Assembly: GCA_964036315.1 (NCBI GenBank)
Contig: OZ038517.1
Coordinates: 18,009,713 to 18,073,712 of the forward strand
DNA: 64,000 nt
Direction of reading: 5' to 3'
Origin: Acanthosepion esculentum
Taxonomy: Eukaryota > Mollusca > Cephalopoda > Sepiida > Sepiidae
The notes under the pieces are model-generated. The model did not search any database. It was given only the letters and a program-made list of their open reading frames with translations, and had not been told where the DNA came from. Below, one piece after another: positions 31,313-42,290 of the stretch (the stretch's first letter is position 1; each line of letters starts with the position of its first letter). Made by a program: the position numbers and the translations under genes.

Positions 31313-31930
31313 AATTTTTTTTTTTAATTGTTGGCTTGTATATGGTTGCTTATATCGGTGTTTTATGGTAGTGGGAAGAAAAACTGTCGTCGGAATGCCA
31401 CTTATACGTACGCATACACACACGCGCACGTTTTACGCATCGTAGCTCACATAAACATATATGAACAGTGTGGGTCTGGGCGTATACATTCATCCATGTG
31501 TTGTTGCGTGCATACGTACGCAATCGGTCTCTGTCTTCAATGTTTGATTCTATGGCGAACATCTTTCGTCAATCGGAGTTTCCACGCGCAGACCGGTCGT
31601 CTATGCGTGTGTATGCGCGTGCGTACGAATGTGCGTACGAGAAAACTATTCCACGAACAAAATAGACGATCGATCAGAATTTATTTGAATTTTGAAAAGT
31701 TATAAAGCCACGAAATTTGGCATATGTCCTCCATTTAACAACAATTCGATTATAAGGAACTTATTATTCAAGGAATTGATAGTAAGTTAATGTCTCATTA
31801 AGTCCTGTTAGCGAAGTGATCTTGACATTAATCACATTAACATTGCTATTTAATTCTTTGTATAATTTTTTATTTATGATATAAAATATAAGCCACACAC
31901 ACTTATCTATCTATCTATCTAGCTAATATA
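31313..31930. other. Unassigned; CpG-rich alternating purine-pyrimidine patches
   Basis: Two patches near 31405-31432 and 31602-31637 are rich in alternating CG/TG/CA steps and are partly reverse complements of each other. A 125-codon frame (31328) spans them without recognised similarity. A (TATC)n run lies near 31905-31920. Confidence 0.4.
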
Positions 31931-31934
31931 TATA

Positions 31935-32068
31935 AAGTGAACACTGAAGTCAACACTCACAGGCAACTGTTTCATGCTAGATGTAATCGTCAGGCCTGAC
32001 GATTGCGTCTAGCATGAAACAGTCTGTTGCTTCTGAGTGTTGACTTCAATGTTCACTTTTATATTTAC
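31935..32068. repeat. Near-perfect ~130-bp palindrome of hammerhead repeats
   Basis: Left and right arms meet at the self-complementary centre CGTCAGGCCTGACG. The + motif is 31992-32032: AGGC, CTGACGA, T, TGC-GTCTA-GCA, T, GAA, ACAG-T-CTGT, T, GCTT. Stem I has 4 pairs with one wobble. The minus arm keeps CTGACGA but its stem III has a deletion. Confidence 0.8.
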
Positions 32069-32099
32069 ATACGCAGGTTGTGATTTCAAGATGCGGTTC

Positions 32100-32755
32100 T
32101 ATGACGTCATACCACGCGAGAGGCTGAAATATTAACAGGAGAACCATATCTCTAGATGCAATGTAATGTGTCGTGACTAGTTTGAATCGTGATTTTTTTT
32201 TTTTGTTGAGTGTGAATAACAGAATATCATCTTAGGGGTCACTGAGTGTGAAAGGAAATGAGAAAAAGAAAAACATTAAGGAGAGAGAAGAACAGAAATG
32301 AAGACAGAAGAAAACGATTGGCATTGTATTTAAATATTTGAAGATCAAAGTTGTTATTTACAGTAAATGTGGCACGGGGGGAGGCTGGTCTTTATCCGTC
32401 TTATATTTAAAATTAGTTAGTCAGAATCAGTGACCCAAATATATCACATTATTCCTTACACAAAAACAACAAATTCTTACTTGCTATGTTTAATACACTC
32501 GCCATAATACTTCAGAGTCTCTATGAAGTCGTAACTTGTTTCCATATATACAATTTCGATATGGGAATGAAATAACTTTTAAAAGTAAACCAATGGATAT
32601 TTACAATTCTATATACAAGAAACTAAACAAAATTATTGTTACTAATAATCTCTCCGCCCACAATCCTTAATTTTGGCAGAAACATTAGTTAACTGGATGA
32701 AATTAATGTGGCACTTAAATAATTTAAAAAATCATTCGGCCAAAACACACTCATT
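32100..32755. other. Unassigned AT-rich sequence
   Basis: No open frame, repeat or RNA structure recognised. Confidence 0.5.
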
Positions 32756-32756
32756 T

Positions 32757-33620
32757 AGGCACAAAAAATAAAGATGAGTGTTCCACGCGCGAGGAAAGGA
32801 ACTGCTAGCATAGGACTTACGGTTTCGTCTAGCAATTTAACTGTAAGATGAAACCTAGTCGCTAATTTAAGGACTGCTCTTAGATTCGTCAGGTCGAAGC
32901 CACAAAAATGGAAGTACGTCAGAAGAAACCCCATCAGAATAATTATAGAAAATGTACAGGATGACGTGACGTTACGGCGATAGGCAAATGACAGAAATCG
33001 AGATGTTAGGTAAGGGCCTATAACATTGCAGATTATATTTTCGATTTTATCAAGCATATGTAAATACCCAGAAGAAGCACCAGACCAGATGCGATGGCAA
33101 TATTCAATGACAGACTATTCCCCGAGTGTCACTGTTAAAACGATGATTGCTTATCTGGTCATTATAGCGATTTACTAAGCGTAGCACAAGGCCGAAAGTA
33201 TGGAACACCCAGTTAGGAGCGAACTCTTTACTCAGTTGTGAATGATCTACATCTTGAAATGTAGCGATTTTCTAAAGCTTGGATGTGACACAAGGTCGAA
33301 AGTATGAAGCACAGAGTGAGGAGCGAACTCTATACTCAATTGTGATTGATCTAGCAAGATATCCTTGCTAACTATTACATCGAAAAGCCCATTACCTGAT
33401 CATTTTTGGCTGATGTCACCTTAAAAATACTTTCCTTGATTAAATTATCCGCTTCATGAAAAGATTGCTTAGAATACATTTTCAGTGATCACGTGCTGCT
33501 GGATGGCAGTAAATCATTGTCCTTTTCAGGGCATTTTTCAGTTTTAAGAGTAGTCAAAAAATCACGAGAGTGGATGGGTTAAGTCTGAGGGTTGGTCCAT
33601 TTTTGTAATGGCTTCCATAG
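32757..33620 (-). pseudogene. Diverged CR1/jockey-type LINE fragment plus companion repeat
   Basis: 32757-33110 (minus) reads MLDKIENIICNVIGPYLTSR then FLSFAYRRNVTSS, the LINE block just after the WSGA motif. 33111-33620 is non-coding. The whole 0.85 kb recurs inverted at 36290-37040 (for example AGTAAATCGCTATAAT blocks and TTACTGCCATCCAGCA). Confidence 0.7.
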
Positions 33621-33764
33621 TTAAGAACACACACACCCCTAATGCATCCGTTAGTTCCTTCCCAAATGAGAAATTGCTGTGCTGTTTATCCCTTCGTATT
33701 CAGTTCTGCGATCGGTCACACTAAACTTTGGCACTTTTGTGTCCGTTGTTGTAGCATATGTTCA

Positions 33765-35026
33765 TACTTTCTCTCTCTCTCTCTCTCTCTCCTTTCTTTC
33801 TCTCTCTCTCTCCTTTCTTTCTTTCTTTCTTTCTCTCTCTCTCTCCTTTCTTTCTTTCTCTCTCTCTCTCCTTTCTTTCTTTCTCTCTCTCTCTCTCCTT
33901 TCTTTCTTTCTCTCTCTCTCTCCTTTCTTTCTTTCTCTCTCTCTCTCTCCTTTCTTTCTTTCTCTCTCTCTCTCTCCTTTCTTTCTTTCTCTCTCTCTCT
34001 CTCCTTTCTTTCTCTCTCTCTCTCTCCTTTCTTTCTCTCTCTCTCTCTCCTTTCTTTCTTTCTCTCTCTCTCCTTTCTTTCTTTCTCTCTCTCTCTCTCC
34101 TTTCTTTCTCTCTCTCTCTCTCCTTTCTTTCTCTCTCTCTCTCCTTTCTTTCTCTCTCTCTCTCCTTTCTTTCTCTCTCTCTCTCTCCTTTCTTTCTCTC
34201 TCTCTCTCCTTTCTTTCTCTCTCTCTCTCCTTTCTTTCTCTCTCTCTCTCCTTTCTTTCTCTCTCTCTCTCCTTTCTTTCTCTCTCTCTCTCTCTCCTTT
34301 CTTTCTCTCTCTCTCTCTCTCCTTTCTTTCTCTCTCTCTCTCTCTCTCCTTTCTTTCTCTCTCTCTCTCTCTCTCCTTTCTTTCTCTCTCTCTCTCTCTC
34401 TCCTTTCTTTCTCTCTCTCTCTCTCTCTCCTTTCTTTCTCTCTCTCTCTCTCTCTCCTTTCTTTCTCTCTCTCTCTCTCTCTCCTTTCTTTCTCTCTCTC
34501 TCTCTCTCTCCTTTCTTTCTCTCTCTCTCTCTCTCTCCTTTCTTTCTCTCTCTCTCTCTCTCTCCTTTCTTTCTCTCTCTCTCTCTCTCTCCTTTCTTTC
34601 TCTCTCTCTCTCTCTCTCCTTTCTTTCTCTCTCTCTCTCTCTCTCCTTTCTTTCTCTCTCTCTCTCTCTCTCCTTTCTTTCTCTCTCTCTCTCTCTCTCC
34701 TTTCTTTCTCTCTCTCTCTCTCTCTCCTTTCTTTCTCTCTCTCTCTCTCTCTCCTTTCTTTCTCTCTCTCTCTCTCTCTCCTTTCTTTCTCTCTCTCTCT
34801 CTCTCTCCTTTCTTTCTCTCTCTCTCTCTCTCTCCTTTCTTTCTCTCTCTCTCTCTCTCTCCTTTCTTTCTCTCTCTCTCTCTCTCTCCTTTCTTTCTCT
34901 CTCTCTCTCTCTCTCCTTTCTTTCTCTCTCTCTCTCTCTCTCCTTTCTTTCTCTCTCTCTCTCTCTCTCCTTTCTTTCTCTCTCTCTCTCTCTCCTTTCT
35001 TTCTCTCTCTCTCTCTCTCCTTTCTT

Positions 35027-35062
<36 letters not shown>

Positions 35063-35067
35063 TTCTT

Positions 35068-35109
<42 letters not shown>

Positions 35110-35290
35110 TTCTTTCTTTCTCTCTCTCTCTCTCTCTCCTTTCTTTCTCTCTCTCTCTCTCTCTCTCCTTTCTTTCTTTCTCTCTCTCTCTCCTTTCTTT
35201 CTTTCTTTCTCTCTCTCTCCTTTCTTTCTTTCTCTCTCTCTCTCTCCTTTCTTTCTTCTCTCTCTCTCTCTCTCTCCTTTCTTTCTCTCT
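33765..35290. repeat. CT-rich satellite, mainly 27-bp unit
   Basis: Units of CCTTTCTTTC plus (TC)n. Unit length is irregular at the ends and exactly 27 bases through about 34300-34990 (for example 34321, 34348, 34375). Three overlapping >500-codon frames are artefacts. Confidence 0.95.
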
Positions 35291-35454
35291 TCTTATAATT
35301 ATTATTATTATATGACGATGATCCGTTTACTTTGATAAAAATAAATCCTTTAGTTCATCCCCTCTGACAAAAACACTGTGTGGGGGGAGGGGCAACTCCA
35401 TGTGTCGTTGTTTCCGAGGTGTGGAGTTCAACCGAGAAACAATAATTATATTAA

Positions 35455-35870
35455 GCTTCTGTCTATATTTCTGAAATTTGATATTGTAACTATTTACATT
35501 GTTCGGACTGTTGTCCTGACCCTTATGACCTTTATTGCCATATTCACGACGTTTCGGACGTTGGAGGCTTCGGCCTTCTTCAGGTGATATTTGAAATTTC
35601 GAACCGATCCGTTTATTCGGCCCACGGGAGTGGATTGTTTTAATTCCACGTGTCATGCATTTGGAGATCTTAGTTTTAGTTAATTCTCCTTGATAACTCT
35701 GCTAGTTTTTGTTCTTCAGATTGATCAAGGATTGAATTCTTTGGATTAAATTCCTTCTGAATCCAACAACCAACTCTTTTACCCACTGGGGCATGCGTCC
35801 GAAACGTCGTGAATATGGCAATAAAGATGGGGACAACAGTCCGGACAATGTAAATAATTACAGCGAGGCT
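35455..35870 (-). mobile_element. Tailed tRNA SINE with inverted tail arm
   Basis: Minus-strand SINE from the head complement (TTTTACCCACTGGGGCATGC at 35779-35798) back through the body (ATTCCACGTGTCATGCAT) to the tail (TATTCACGACGTTTCGGACG, 35542). At 35801 the tail restarts in + orientation (GAAACGTCGTGAATATGGCA) to about 35863. Both arms share a CGGACG/CGTCCG variant. Confidence 0.8.
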
Positions 35871-35874
35871 GCAG

Positions 35875-36218
35875 AATAACTAAATTGACACATGGAACTG
35901 AACTATAGACGAAATATCCAGGACACTGATGACATGGTATCACTGAGCGGGAGCCTCCTAGTTTGACAACAACGTCCAGGGGATGAAGTTTCCTTCCCGA
36001 TGAAATCAACGGTTATGTGTTTGTGACGAAGGTGTGGGCGACATCGACTGTGGTCTAACCTAGAGAGGACTTTGCTCTGTCCAAGAGATATGTCAAAGAA
36101 ACTGCCGACCTTATAGCAAAACCACACCTGGTGAATTGGAAGTCACGTCAGTTTTCACACCATTACGCTGTTAGGACTAGGTATGAAAAGCGATCAGCTG
36201 TCAGGGTCTGGTCATTAT

Positions 36219-36225
<7 letters not shown>
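35875..36225. other. Unassigned sequence
   Basis: Two ~75-codon minus frames. One contains IPCHQCPGYFV, faintly like a zinc-knuckle start, but the spacing does not complete CCHC. No element assigned. (TA)n follows at 36226-36262. Confidence 0.4.
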
Positions 36226-36270
<45 letters not shown>

Positions 36271-36289
36271 TTTTTTTCTTTTTGATGTG

Positions 36290-37040
36290 CACCCACCTTG
36301 ATAAAATGTATAGAAGAATCTGCAATGTTACTGGTTCTAATAATTTCTTGCTGAGAATTTATCTTTCACATTTATAAGTTTGTCATGCATTGAATATCGC
36401 TGCCACACGGACCACCCCTCAGACTTAATCCATCCACTCCCGTGAGTTTTGACTACTCCCCAAACCGAAAAATACCATAAAAATGACAATGATTTACTGC
36501 CATCCAGCAATATGTGACCACTAAAAAGTATTCTGGAAAATGAATTTCAACCAGTCGTTTCCCGAAATGGATAGTTTAAACAAGGGGATTACTTTTAAGG
36601 CGCCATCAACTAACAATGATAATGGACACTTCGATGTGTGGTGTAACGGTTAGCAAGAATATCTTGCTAGATCAATCTCAACTGAGTACAGAGTTCACTC
36701 TTAACTTGGTGCTCCATACTTTTGGCCTTGTGGAACGTTTAGTAAATCGCTATAATATCCAGACAAGCAGAATTCGGAGAATAGTCTGTCATTGAATATT
36801 GCCATCGCATCTAGTCTGATGCCTTTGATAAAATTCAAGGAAGAATCTGCAATGTGATTAGGCCTGACTTGGCACCTCGGCTTCAGTCACATCCCCACCG
36901 CCGTAACGTAGCTTCCCTGTGCCTTTTCTGTAAATATTTGTATGGTAATTGTTCTGATCAGCTTTCCTCTTTGGTACTTAGACTTCATAAATTTAAGCGC
37001 AGTACTACAAGGTCTCATCACAAAAGTAGGGCCTAAGTTG
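36290..37040 (+). pseudogene. Inverted counterpart of the 32757 LINE/companion repeat
   Basis: 36785-37030 (+) reads DKIQGRICNVIRPDLAPRLQ, HRRNVASLCLFCKYLYGNC and SDQLSSLVLRLHKFKR, the LINE C-terminal region, with a second small LINE piece near 36297-36350. 36400-36780 matches 33111-33620 in reverse. Confidence 0.7.
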
Positions 37041-37138
37041 TAATTATAGCGAAGGAATCATATTTTTTTAAATTATATAAACAAAAATACAAAGGATTTT
37101 CGGTTTTTTACCTAACGTGTTCTTTCCTATTTTTTCTA

Positions 37139-37168
37139 TACACACACACACACACACACACACATTTA

Positions 37169-37202
<34 letters not shown>
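37139..37202. repeat. (CA)n microsatellite
   Basis: Two CA runs separated by TTTACATATATATA. Confidence 0.95.
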
Positions 37203-37203
<1 letters not shown>

Positions 37204-37204
37204 C

Positions 37205-37370
37205 CTCCGCAGGTTTTGAATCCAGAGTTGTACTTCTCCTAGACCAGTTGACATCCGAGGCTATAGAACCCAGTCTGTCTTGCTATTTACCCATAACTGG
37301 TGGGGGGGGGGGAGAAGAAGAGGATTCATGCCTTCCCTAAGGGTATTAGCACGTAAGTGAATGTAATATA
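37205..37370 (-). mobile_element. tRNA-derived SINE, headless copy
   Basis: Matches the body of the 15513 SINE in reverse (CTATAGAACCCAGTCTGTC; ACGTAAGTGAATGTAAT at 37351-37367). The tRNA-like head is missing. Confidence 0.75.
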
Positions 37371-38237
37371 TATAAAATGAACTATAAGAAATCGTTTATT
37401 TAAGTTTTCACTTATTATAATGAAGTCACAGGTTTAGTAGTATCTCATTAGCATATATAAAAACATATCCAGCTAATAACGCAATATTCTTGACTAAACT
37501 CTGACTAGCGGAACTTTAAATCGGTCTTTGATAAATAATGGGAACTTATATATATATATATATATATATAAATTTCATAACAGTAAAAATCATTTATAAC
37601 ATATACAAGAGTAAAATGAAAAGAAATTCCATTAAGTTTTGTCTAAATTCTATGTTTTTTCCTTCAAATTTTGTTTTTTTTATTTTCTTGTATGATTTGC
37701 AGGTTTTATAGTCAGATTCTGTTTACCACCTAAAGGGGATGGACAATTTTTTTAAATTTATTTTTTACGTCAGCATTAGTTTGGCATATGGATATTCCCT
37801 TCATTTTGTGTATGTATGTATGTATGTATGTATATATATATATTATATATGCGAAATTAGATATTGGTGTTGTGTACGCACAATGAAAAATAGCTATAGG
37901 CAAGATGCAAGCTGCTTTGGTATTTTTTTCCTATGTAAATTAGTTCATTTATTTGGGGGGGGGCTCGACATTAGTACTTGCTTGACTTTCTTTTATTCTT
38001 TCTCTCTATCTCTCTCGCTTCGGCAATTCTAGAAATATTCTTCCTAATTTATTTAGCACATCTTCCTCCTCCCATTTCTGTCTCTCTTCATTCCTTTTAC
38101 CATTTCTGTGAATTGCATCTTCTTTTCTCATTTCCTTTTCTATGCTACACGATTGGTCCCAGTGCATTTTGGGACATATTATTTTTCTATGGTTCCTCGC
38201 ACTTCTCCTCCTACCTTTCTCTGGGCTGTGTCTCATT
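37371..38237. other. Unassigned sequence
   Basis: AT-rich with short (TA)n near 37548 and (TATG)n near 37809; then CT-rich toward the satellite. No gene seen. Confidence 0.45.
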
Positions 38238-38610
38238 TATTCCTCTCTCTCTCTCTCTCTCCTTGTCGCTTTCCGCCTCTCTCTCTCTCTCTCTCTCCTT
38301 GTCGTTTTCCTTTTTTTCTCTCTCTCTCTCCTTGTCGTTTTCCTTTTTTTCTCTCTCTCTCTCCTTGTCGTTTTCCTTTTTTCTCTCTCTCTCTCTCTCC
38401 TTGTCGTTTTCGGTTTTTTCTCTCTCTCTCTCTCTCCTTGTCGTTTTCGGGTTTTTTTCTCTCTCTCTCTCCTTGTCCTTTTCCGTTTTTTCTCTCTCTC
38501 TCTCTCTCCTTGTCGTTTTCCGTTTTTTCTCTCTCTCTCTCTCTCTCTCTCCTTGTCCTTTTCCGTTTTTTCTCTCCTTTTCTCTCTCTCTCCCCTTGTC
38601 GCTTTCCTCT
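38238..38610. repeat. ~36-bp CT satellite, small array
   Basis: About ten units of (TC)n + CTTGTCGTTTTCC + T-run. Variants include CTTGTCCTTTTCCG and CTTGTCGTTTTCGG. Same family as 42291-44771. Confidence 0.9.
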
Positions 38611-39176
38611 CACACACATTTTCCAAACTGTATCATCATCCACTGCTATTTATTTCTTGGTCTAATCAACCTGAAGACATTGGCTGAGGAGCAAATCAAT
38701 CTTTCTCTTTTCCTTTGTCTTTCTAATGCGGTTATGTATTTTATTTTATTTTTTATTATATTTATTTTTTGCAATGTTAAATTATTGACGAAAGCGCGCT
38801 TCAAATGCTGGTGGAGAGAAAGGCGCGTGTGCTCTGAGAACGAAAACATTGTTGGCTATTGAGCAAAAGATGATTGTCTGTGAGAGGGATAGGAATGATG
38901 GACAAAGGAAAATGGAAGCCAGGTGAACTTCTGAAGAAAACTTTGCCACAAGGATGTCCTTAAGATGCGAGTTTTTTTTTCTTTCGGCACACGTATTTTC
39001 CAAGTGTCTGTCTTTTCCAACACGATGCCAACACCGACACACTATTTCCAAACTTCGTAGACGCCTTTCTATTTTCTGCTGTGCATACATCTACCGACTA
39101 TACCACGATCTGCCGTTTTCATTATCAAGTCAATACGTTATTAAAGCGTCAAATATATTACATCATCGGTTTTTTT
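38611..39176. other. Unassigned sequence
   Basis: Mixed composition. A 102-codon minus frame (38782-39090) has no motif I recognise. No repeat seen. Confidence 0.45.
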
Positions 39177-40140
39177 CAAGTCGTTTCCTTCCTTCTTTCC
39201 TCGTTTCCTTCCTTCTTTCCTCGTTTCCTTCTTTTCCTTCCTCGTTTCCTCCCTTTCCTTCCTCCCTCGTTTCCTCCCTTTCCTTCCTCCCTCGTTTCCT
39301 CCCTTTCCTTCCTCCCTCGTTTCCTCCCTTTCCTTCCTCCCTCGTTTCCTCCCTCGTTTCCTCCCTTTCCTTCCTCCCTCGTTTCCTCCCTTTCCTTCCT
39401 CCCTCGTTTCCTCCCTTTCCTTCCTTCCTCGTTTCCTCCCTTTCCTTCCTCCCTCGGTTCCTCCCTTTCCTTCCTCCCTCGGTTCCTCCCTTTCCTTCCT
39501 CCCTCGGTTCCTCCCTTTCCTTCCTCCCTCGGTTCCTCCCTTTCCTTCCTCCCTCGGTTCCTCCCTTTCCTTCCTCCCTCGGTTCCTCCCTTTCCTTCCT
39601 CCCTCGGTTCCTCCCTTTCCTTCCTCCCTCGGTTCCTCCCTTTCCTTCCTCCCTCGGTTCCTCCCTTTCCTTCCTCCCTCGGTTCCTCCCTTTCCTTCCT
39701 CCCTCGGTTCCTCCCTTTCCTTCCTTCCTCGTTTCCTCCCTTTCCTTCCTCCCTCGGTTCCTCCCTTTCCTTCCTCCCTCGGTTCCTCCCTTTCCTTCCT
39801 CCCTCGGTTCCTCCCTTTCCTTCCTCCCTCGGTTCCTCCCTTTCCTTCCCCCCTCGGTTCCTCCCTTTCCTTCCTCCCTCGTTTCCTCCCTTTCCTTCCT
39901 CCCTCGGTTCCTCCCTTTCCTTCCTCCCTCGGTTCCTCCCTTTCCTTCCTCCCTCGGTTCCTCCCTTTCCTTCCTCCCTCGGTTCCTCCCTTTCCTTCCT
40001 CCCTCGGTTCCTCCCTTTCCTTCCTCCCTCGGTTCCTCCCTTTCCTTCCTCCCTCGGTTCCTCCCTTTCCTTCCTCCCTCGGTTCCTCCCTTTCCTTCCT
40101 CCCTCGGTTCCTCCCTTTCCTTCCTCCCTCGGTTCCTTCC
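39177..40140. repeat. 25-bp pyrimidine satellite (~38 units)
   Basis: GGTTCCTCCCTTTCC plus TTCCTCCCTC repeats every 25 bases (39481, 39506, ...). The first units use GTTTCC in place of GGTTCC, with sporadic reversions at about 39729 and 39879. As 25 is not a multiple of 3, every frame is read in rotation and long frames appear on both strands. Confidence 0.95.
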
Positions 40141-40499
40141 CTCCTTCTTTCTTCCCTGCACTGCGCATGCTCATTCCCGACAGTCAGAAGCTTCTGCTTT
40201 TTGATATTATCTTTTAGTTTTAACTTTAGCTCTCTCTTTTTTCTTTATTTCTTTGTTAACACTTTTATCCCCCGCCACTATTATAATCATCGTTTGAAAA
40301 GACTTTTTACTGAAATATTAATTTTCTTTTCCAAAAATTCATTTTTCTATTTTTTTTTTTTTTTCCGTTTTGGATAAATATGTAAAGAAAATGTTTACCT
40401 ATTACAATAATTTCTTTTTTGAACTTTCCTTTTTTTTTTCTTTTATTTATATCTTTTGTTTCGTGGCGATAATTCAAAATCAAATTTATCTTTCTGATT

Positions 40500-40740
40500 G
40501 TGAGTATATGTGACTTTTTTGTTTCCATTTTCCGCGAGTCTTCGTTGTTTACACACTTCATCCATGATATTCTCAGCATCCTTCTGTAGAACCACATTTC
40601 TTTTCTGCATCTGCAAGGAGATTGTCCAGCATTAACTCTAATATATCATGATTAATATTACCTCAAAGCAATAATTGCTGTTCCAATGCACCTTCGCATT
40701 TCGGTGTCTCATTTTCCATTCTATATTAAAACACATTTCT
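40500..40740 (-). pseudogene. RTE-like LINE fragment
   Basis: The minus strand reads EMWFYRRMLRISWMKCVNNE (about 40540-40600), the RTE block, with the degraded SECWTI region just upstream. 40141-40500 is T-rich unassigned DNA. Confidence 0.7.
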
Positions 40741-41640
40741 CTTTTCTTTTTCTTTTTTTTTTTTTTTTGCTCTTTCTTTTTGCTCTCCTTCCATCTGTCT
40801 TCTTTTTGTTCTTTATTTTTCTATTTTTGTTCTTTATTTTTCTATTTTTGTTCTTTATTTTTCTATTTTTGTTCTTTTTTTCTCTTTTTTTTGTTTTTTT
40901 TTCTCTTTTTTTTTGTTTTTTTTCTCCTTTTTTTGTTTGTTTTTTGTTTTTTTTTCTCTTTTTTTTTGTTTTTTTTTTTCTTTTTTTGTCTTTTTTTTTG
41001 TTTTTTTCTCTTTTTTGCTCTCTTTTGTTTGTTTTTTTTCTCTCCATCCTTTCTTTTTTTTTGCTCTCCTTTCATCCTTTTTTCTCTCCTTCCTTGTTTT
41101 CTGTTTTACTTTTAACCTCACTCCCCCTCTGTCGACCTCATCCCACTACCACTCCCACCCCTGGTGGCTGTTTTGTTTTTTACCTCTTCCCCACACTCGT
41201 GGCTTATTTATTTTAATCATCTCCCTCTTCCCTCCTATTTATTTCAGTCTCTCTATCTCTTGTCTATATTGTGTATCTTATTCAACTTTCTACTTCTCAT
41301 TCGCTCTCGTTTATTTCTCGAGAACCTCTTCTCCCTCCCCTCTCTCTTCCCCTCTCGAATGGCATCCCCATTTTCTTTGCGATTTCCCACCGTTTCCTCA
41401 ATTCCTTCCTAAAATATCCTCTTTTTTCTTACTACACTCTATTCCGTTTTTCCCCTCTTGATTCCCTCCCCTTGTTCTTCTTGTTTCTCTCCTCCTTTGA
41501 CTGGATCTCTCCACTCCGTCTTCGTTTTCCTCTTCAACTCTTTTTCTCACTCATCATATGCATTTCCCTTACAATTCTCCCGACAATCAAATGAGCCAAA
41601 ATTCAAATCCGAGGACGTCTTTTCGCTAATATCCTTATAT
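40741..41640. repeat. T-rich then CT-rich low-complexity DNA
   Basis: 40741-41100 is TTTTTG/TTTTTC repeats including TGTTCTTTATTTTTCTATTT three times in tandem near 40818-40875. 41100-41600 is CT-rich. Open frames are artefacts. 41640-41810 is unassigned. Confidence 0.85.
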
Positions 41641-41811
41641 CTCCTTCATTAAAGTAGTAAGTGTCGAATAAATTGTGTGAAATTTTAAATTTTACAATAC
41701 GAAAATAAAAACAAATTTCTCGCCACAATAAAGCATTCTCGAATTCAAAACCAGCTTTTGAAGAAAGTAGACGTTAGCCTCATTCTGAATTTCCCATGCG
41801 TTTCAATGTTC

Positions 41812-42290
41812 TATTATAAACTGGGGCAAGAATTGGTTGGTTAACTTTAACGCCTCTAAAACAAAACTGCTCTCTATTAACCGCCACAGGGATCCATCCC
41901 TGCATCCCATTAGAAATGTCTGAAGACCAACTTCTCGAGAGCTCCTCTCTGTGGCTGCTCGGTCTCCCGCCGACCTGAGATGGAACAAATACATCGAGTC
42001 AATTGCTTCATCCACCGCAAGGAACGTTGGCTCCCTGTGCCGAGCCAGGAAATTTTTCTCCCCGGAATCGATCCTCCAAATCTATAAACCAACCATTTAA
42101 GATCCAGAGACGGATATGCAATGTAATTGGCTCTGATCTGTCATCTCGTCTGCAGTCGCTCTCTCACAGACGCGCCGTTGCCTCGCTCTGTATTTTTACA
42201 AATATTTTGACGGTAATTGCTCCGATGAGCTGTTTTCGCTGGTTCCCAGGCCTCATGAATTTAAGCGTCCTACGAGGCTGGCATCCTGTT
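41812..42290 (+). pseudogene. CR1/jockey-type LINE fragment cut by satellite
   Basis: Reads NWGKNWLVNFNASKTKLLS, then the RWNKYIESIASSTARN block, a deletion joining KPTI to IQRRICNVIGSDLSSRL (near 42100), and CSDELFSLVPRPHEFKRPTR. It ends in ASCSF where the CT satellite begins. Frameshifted. Confidence 0.85.

Noticed and set aside
33642..35335. Three overlapping >500-codon Ser/Leu/Phe frames
   Set aside because: CT-rich satellite read in all three frames.
35779..36127. Zinc-knuckle gag-like frame (IPCHQCPGYFV)
   Set aside because: The CCHC spacing is not completed and the frame is short and interrupted.
38782..39090. 102-codon minus-strand frame
   Set aside because: No recognisable domain and flanked by satellites.
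39163..40217. Long Arg/Glu/Gly and Ser/Pro/Phe frames on both strands
   Set aside because: 25-bp satellite with no stops; frame rotates each unit.
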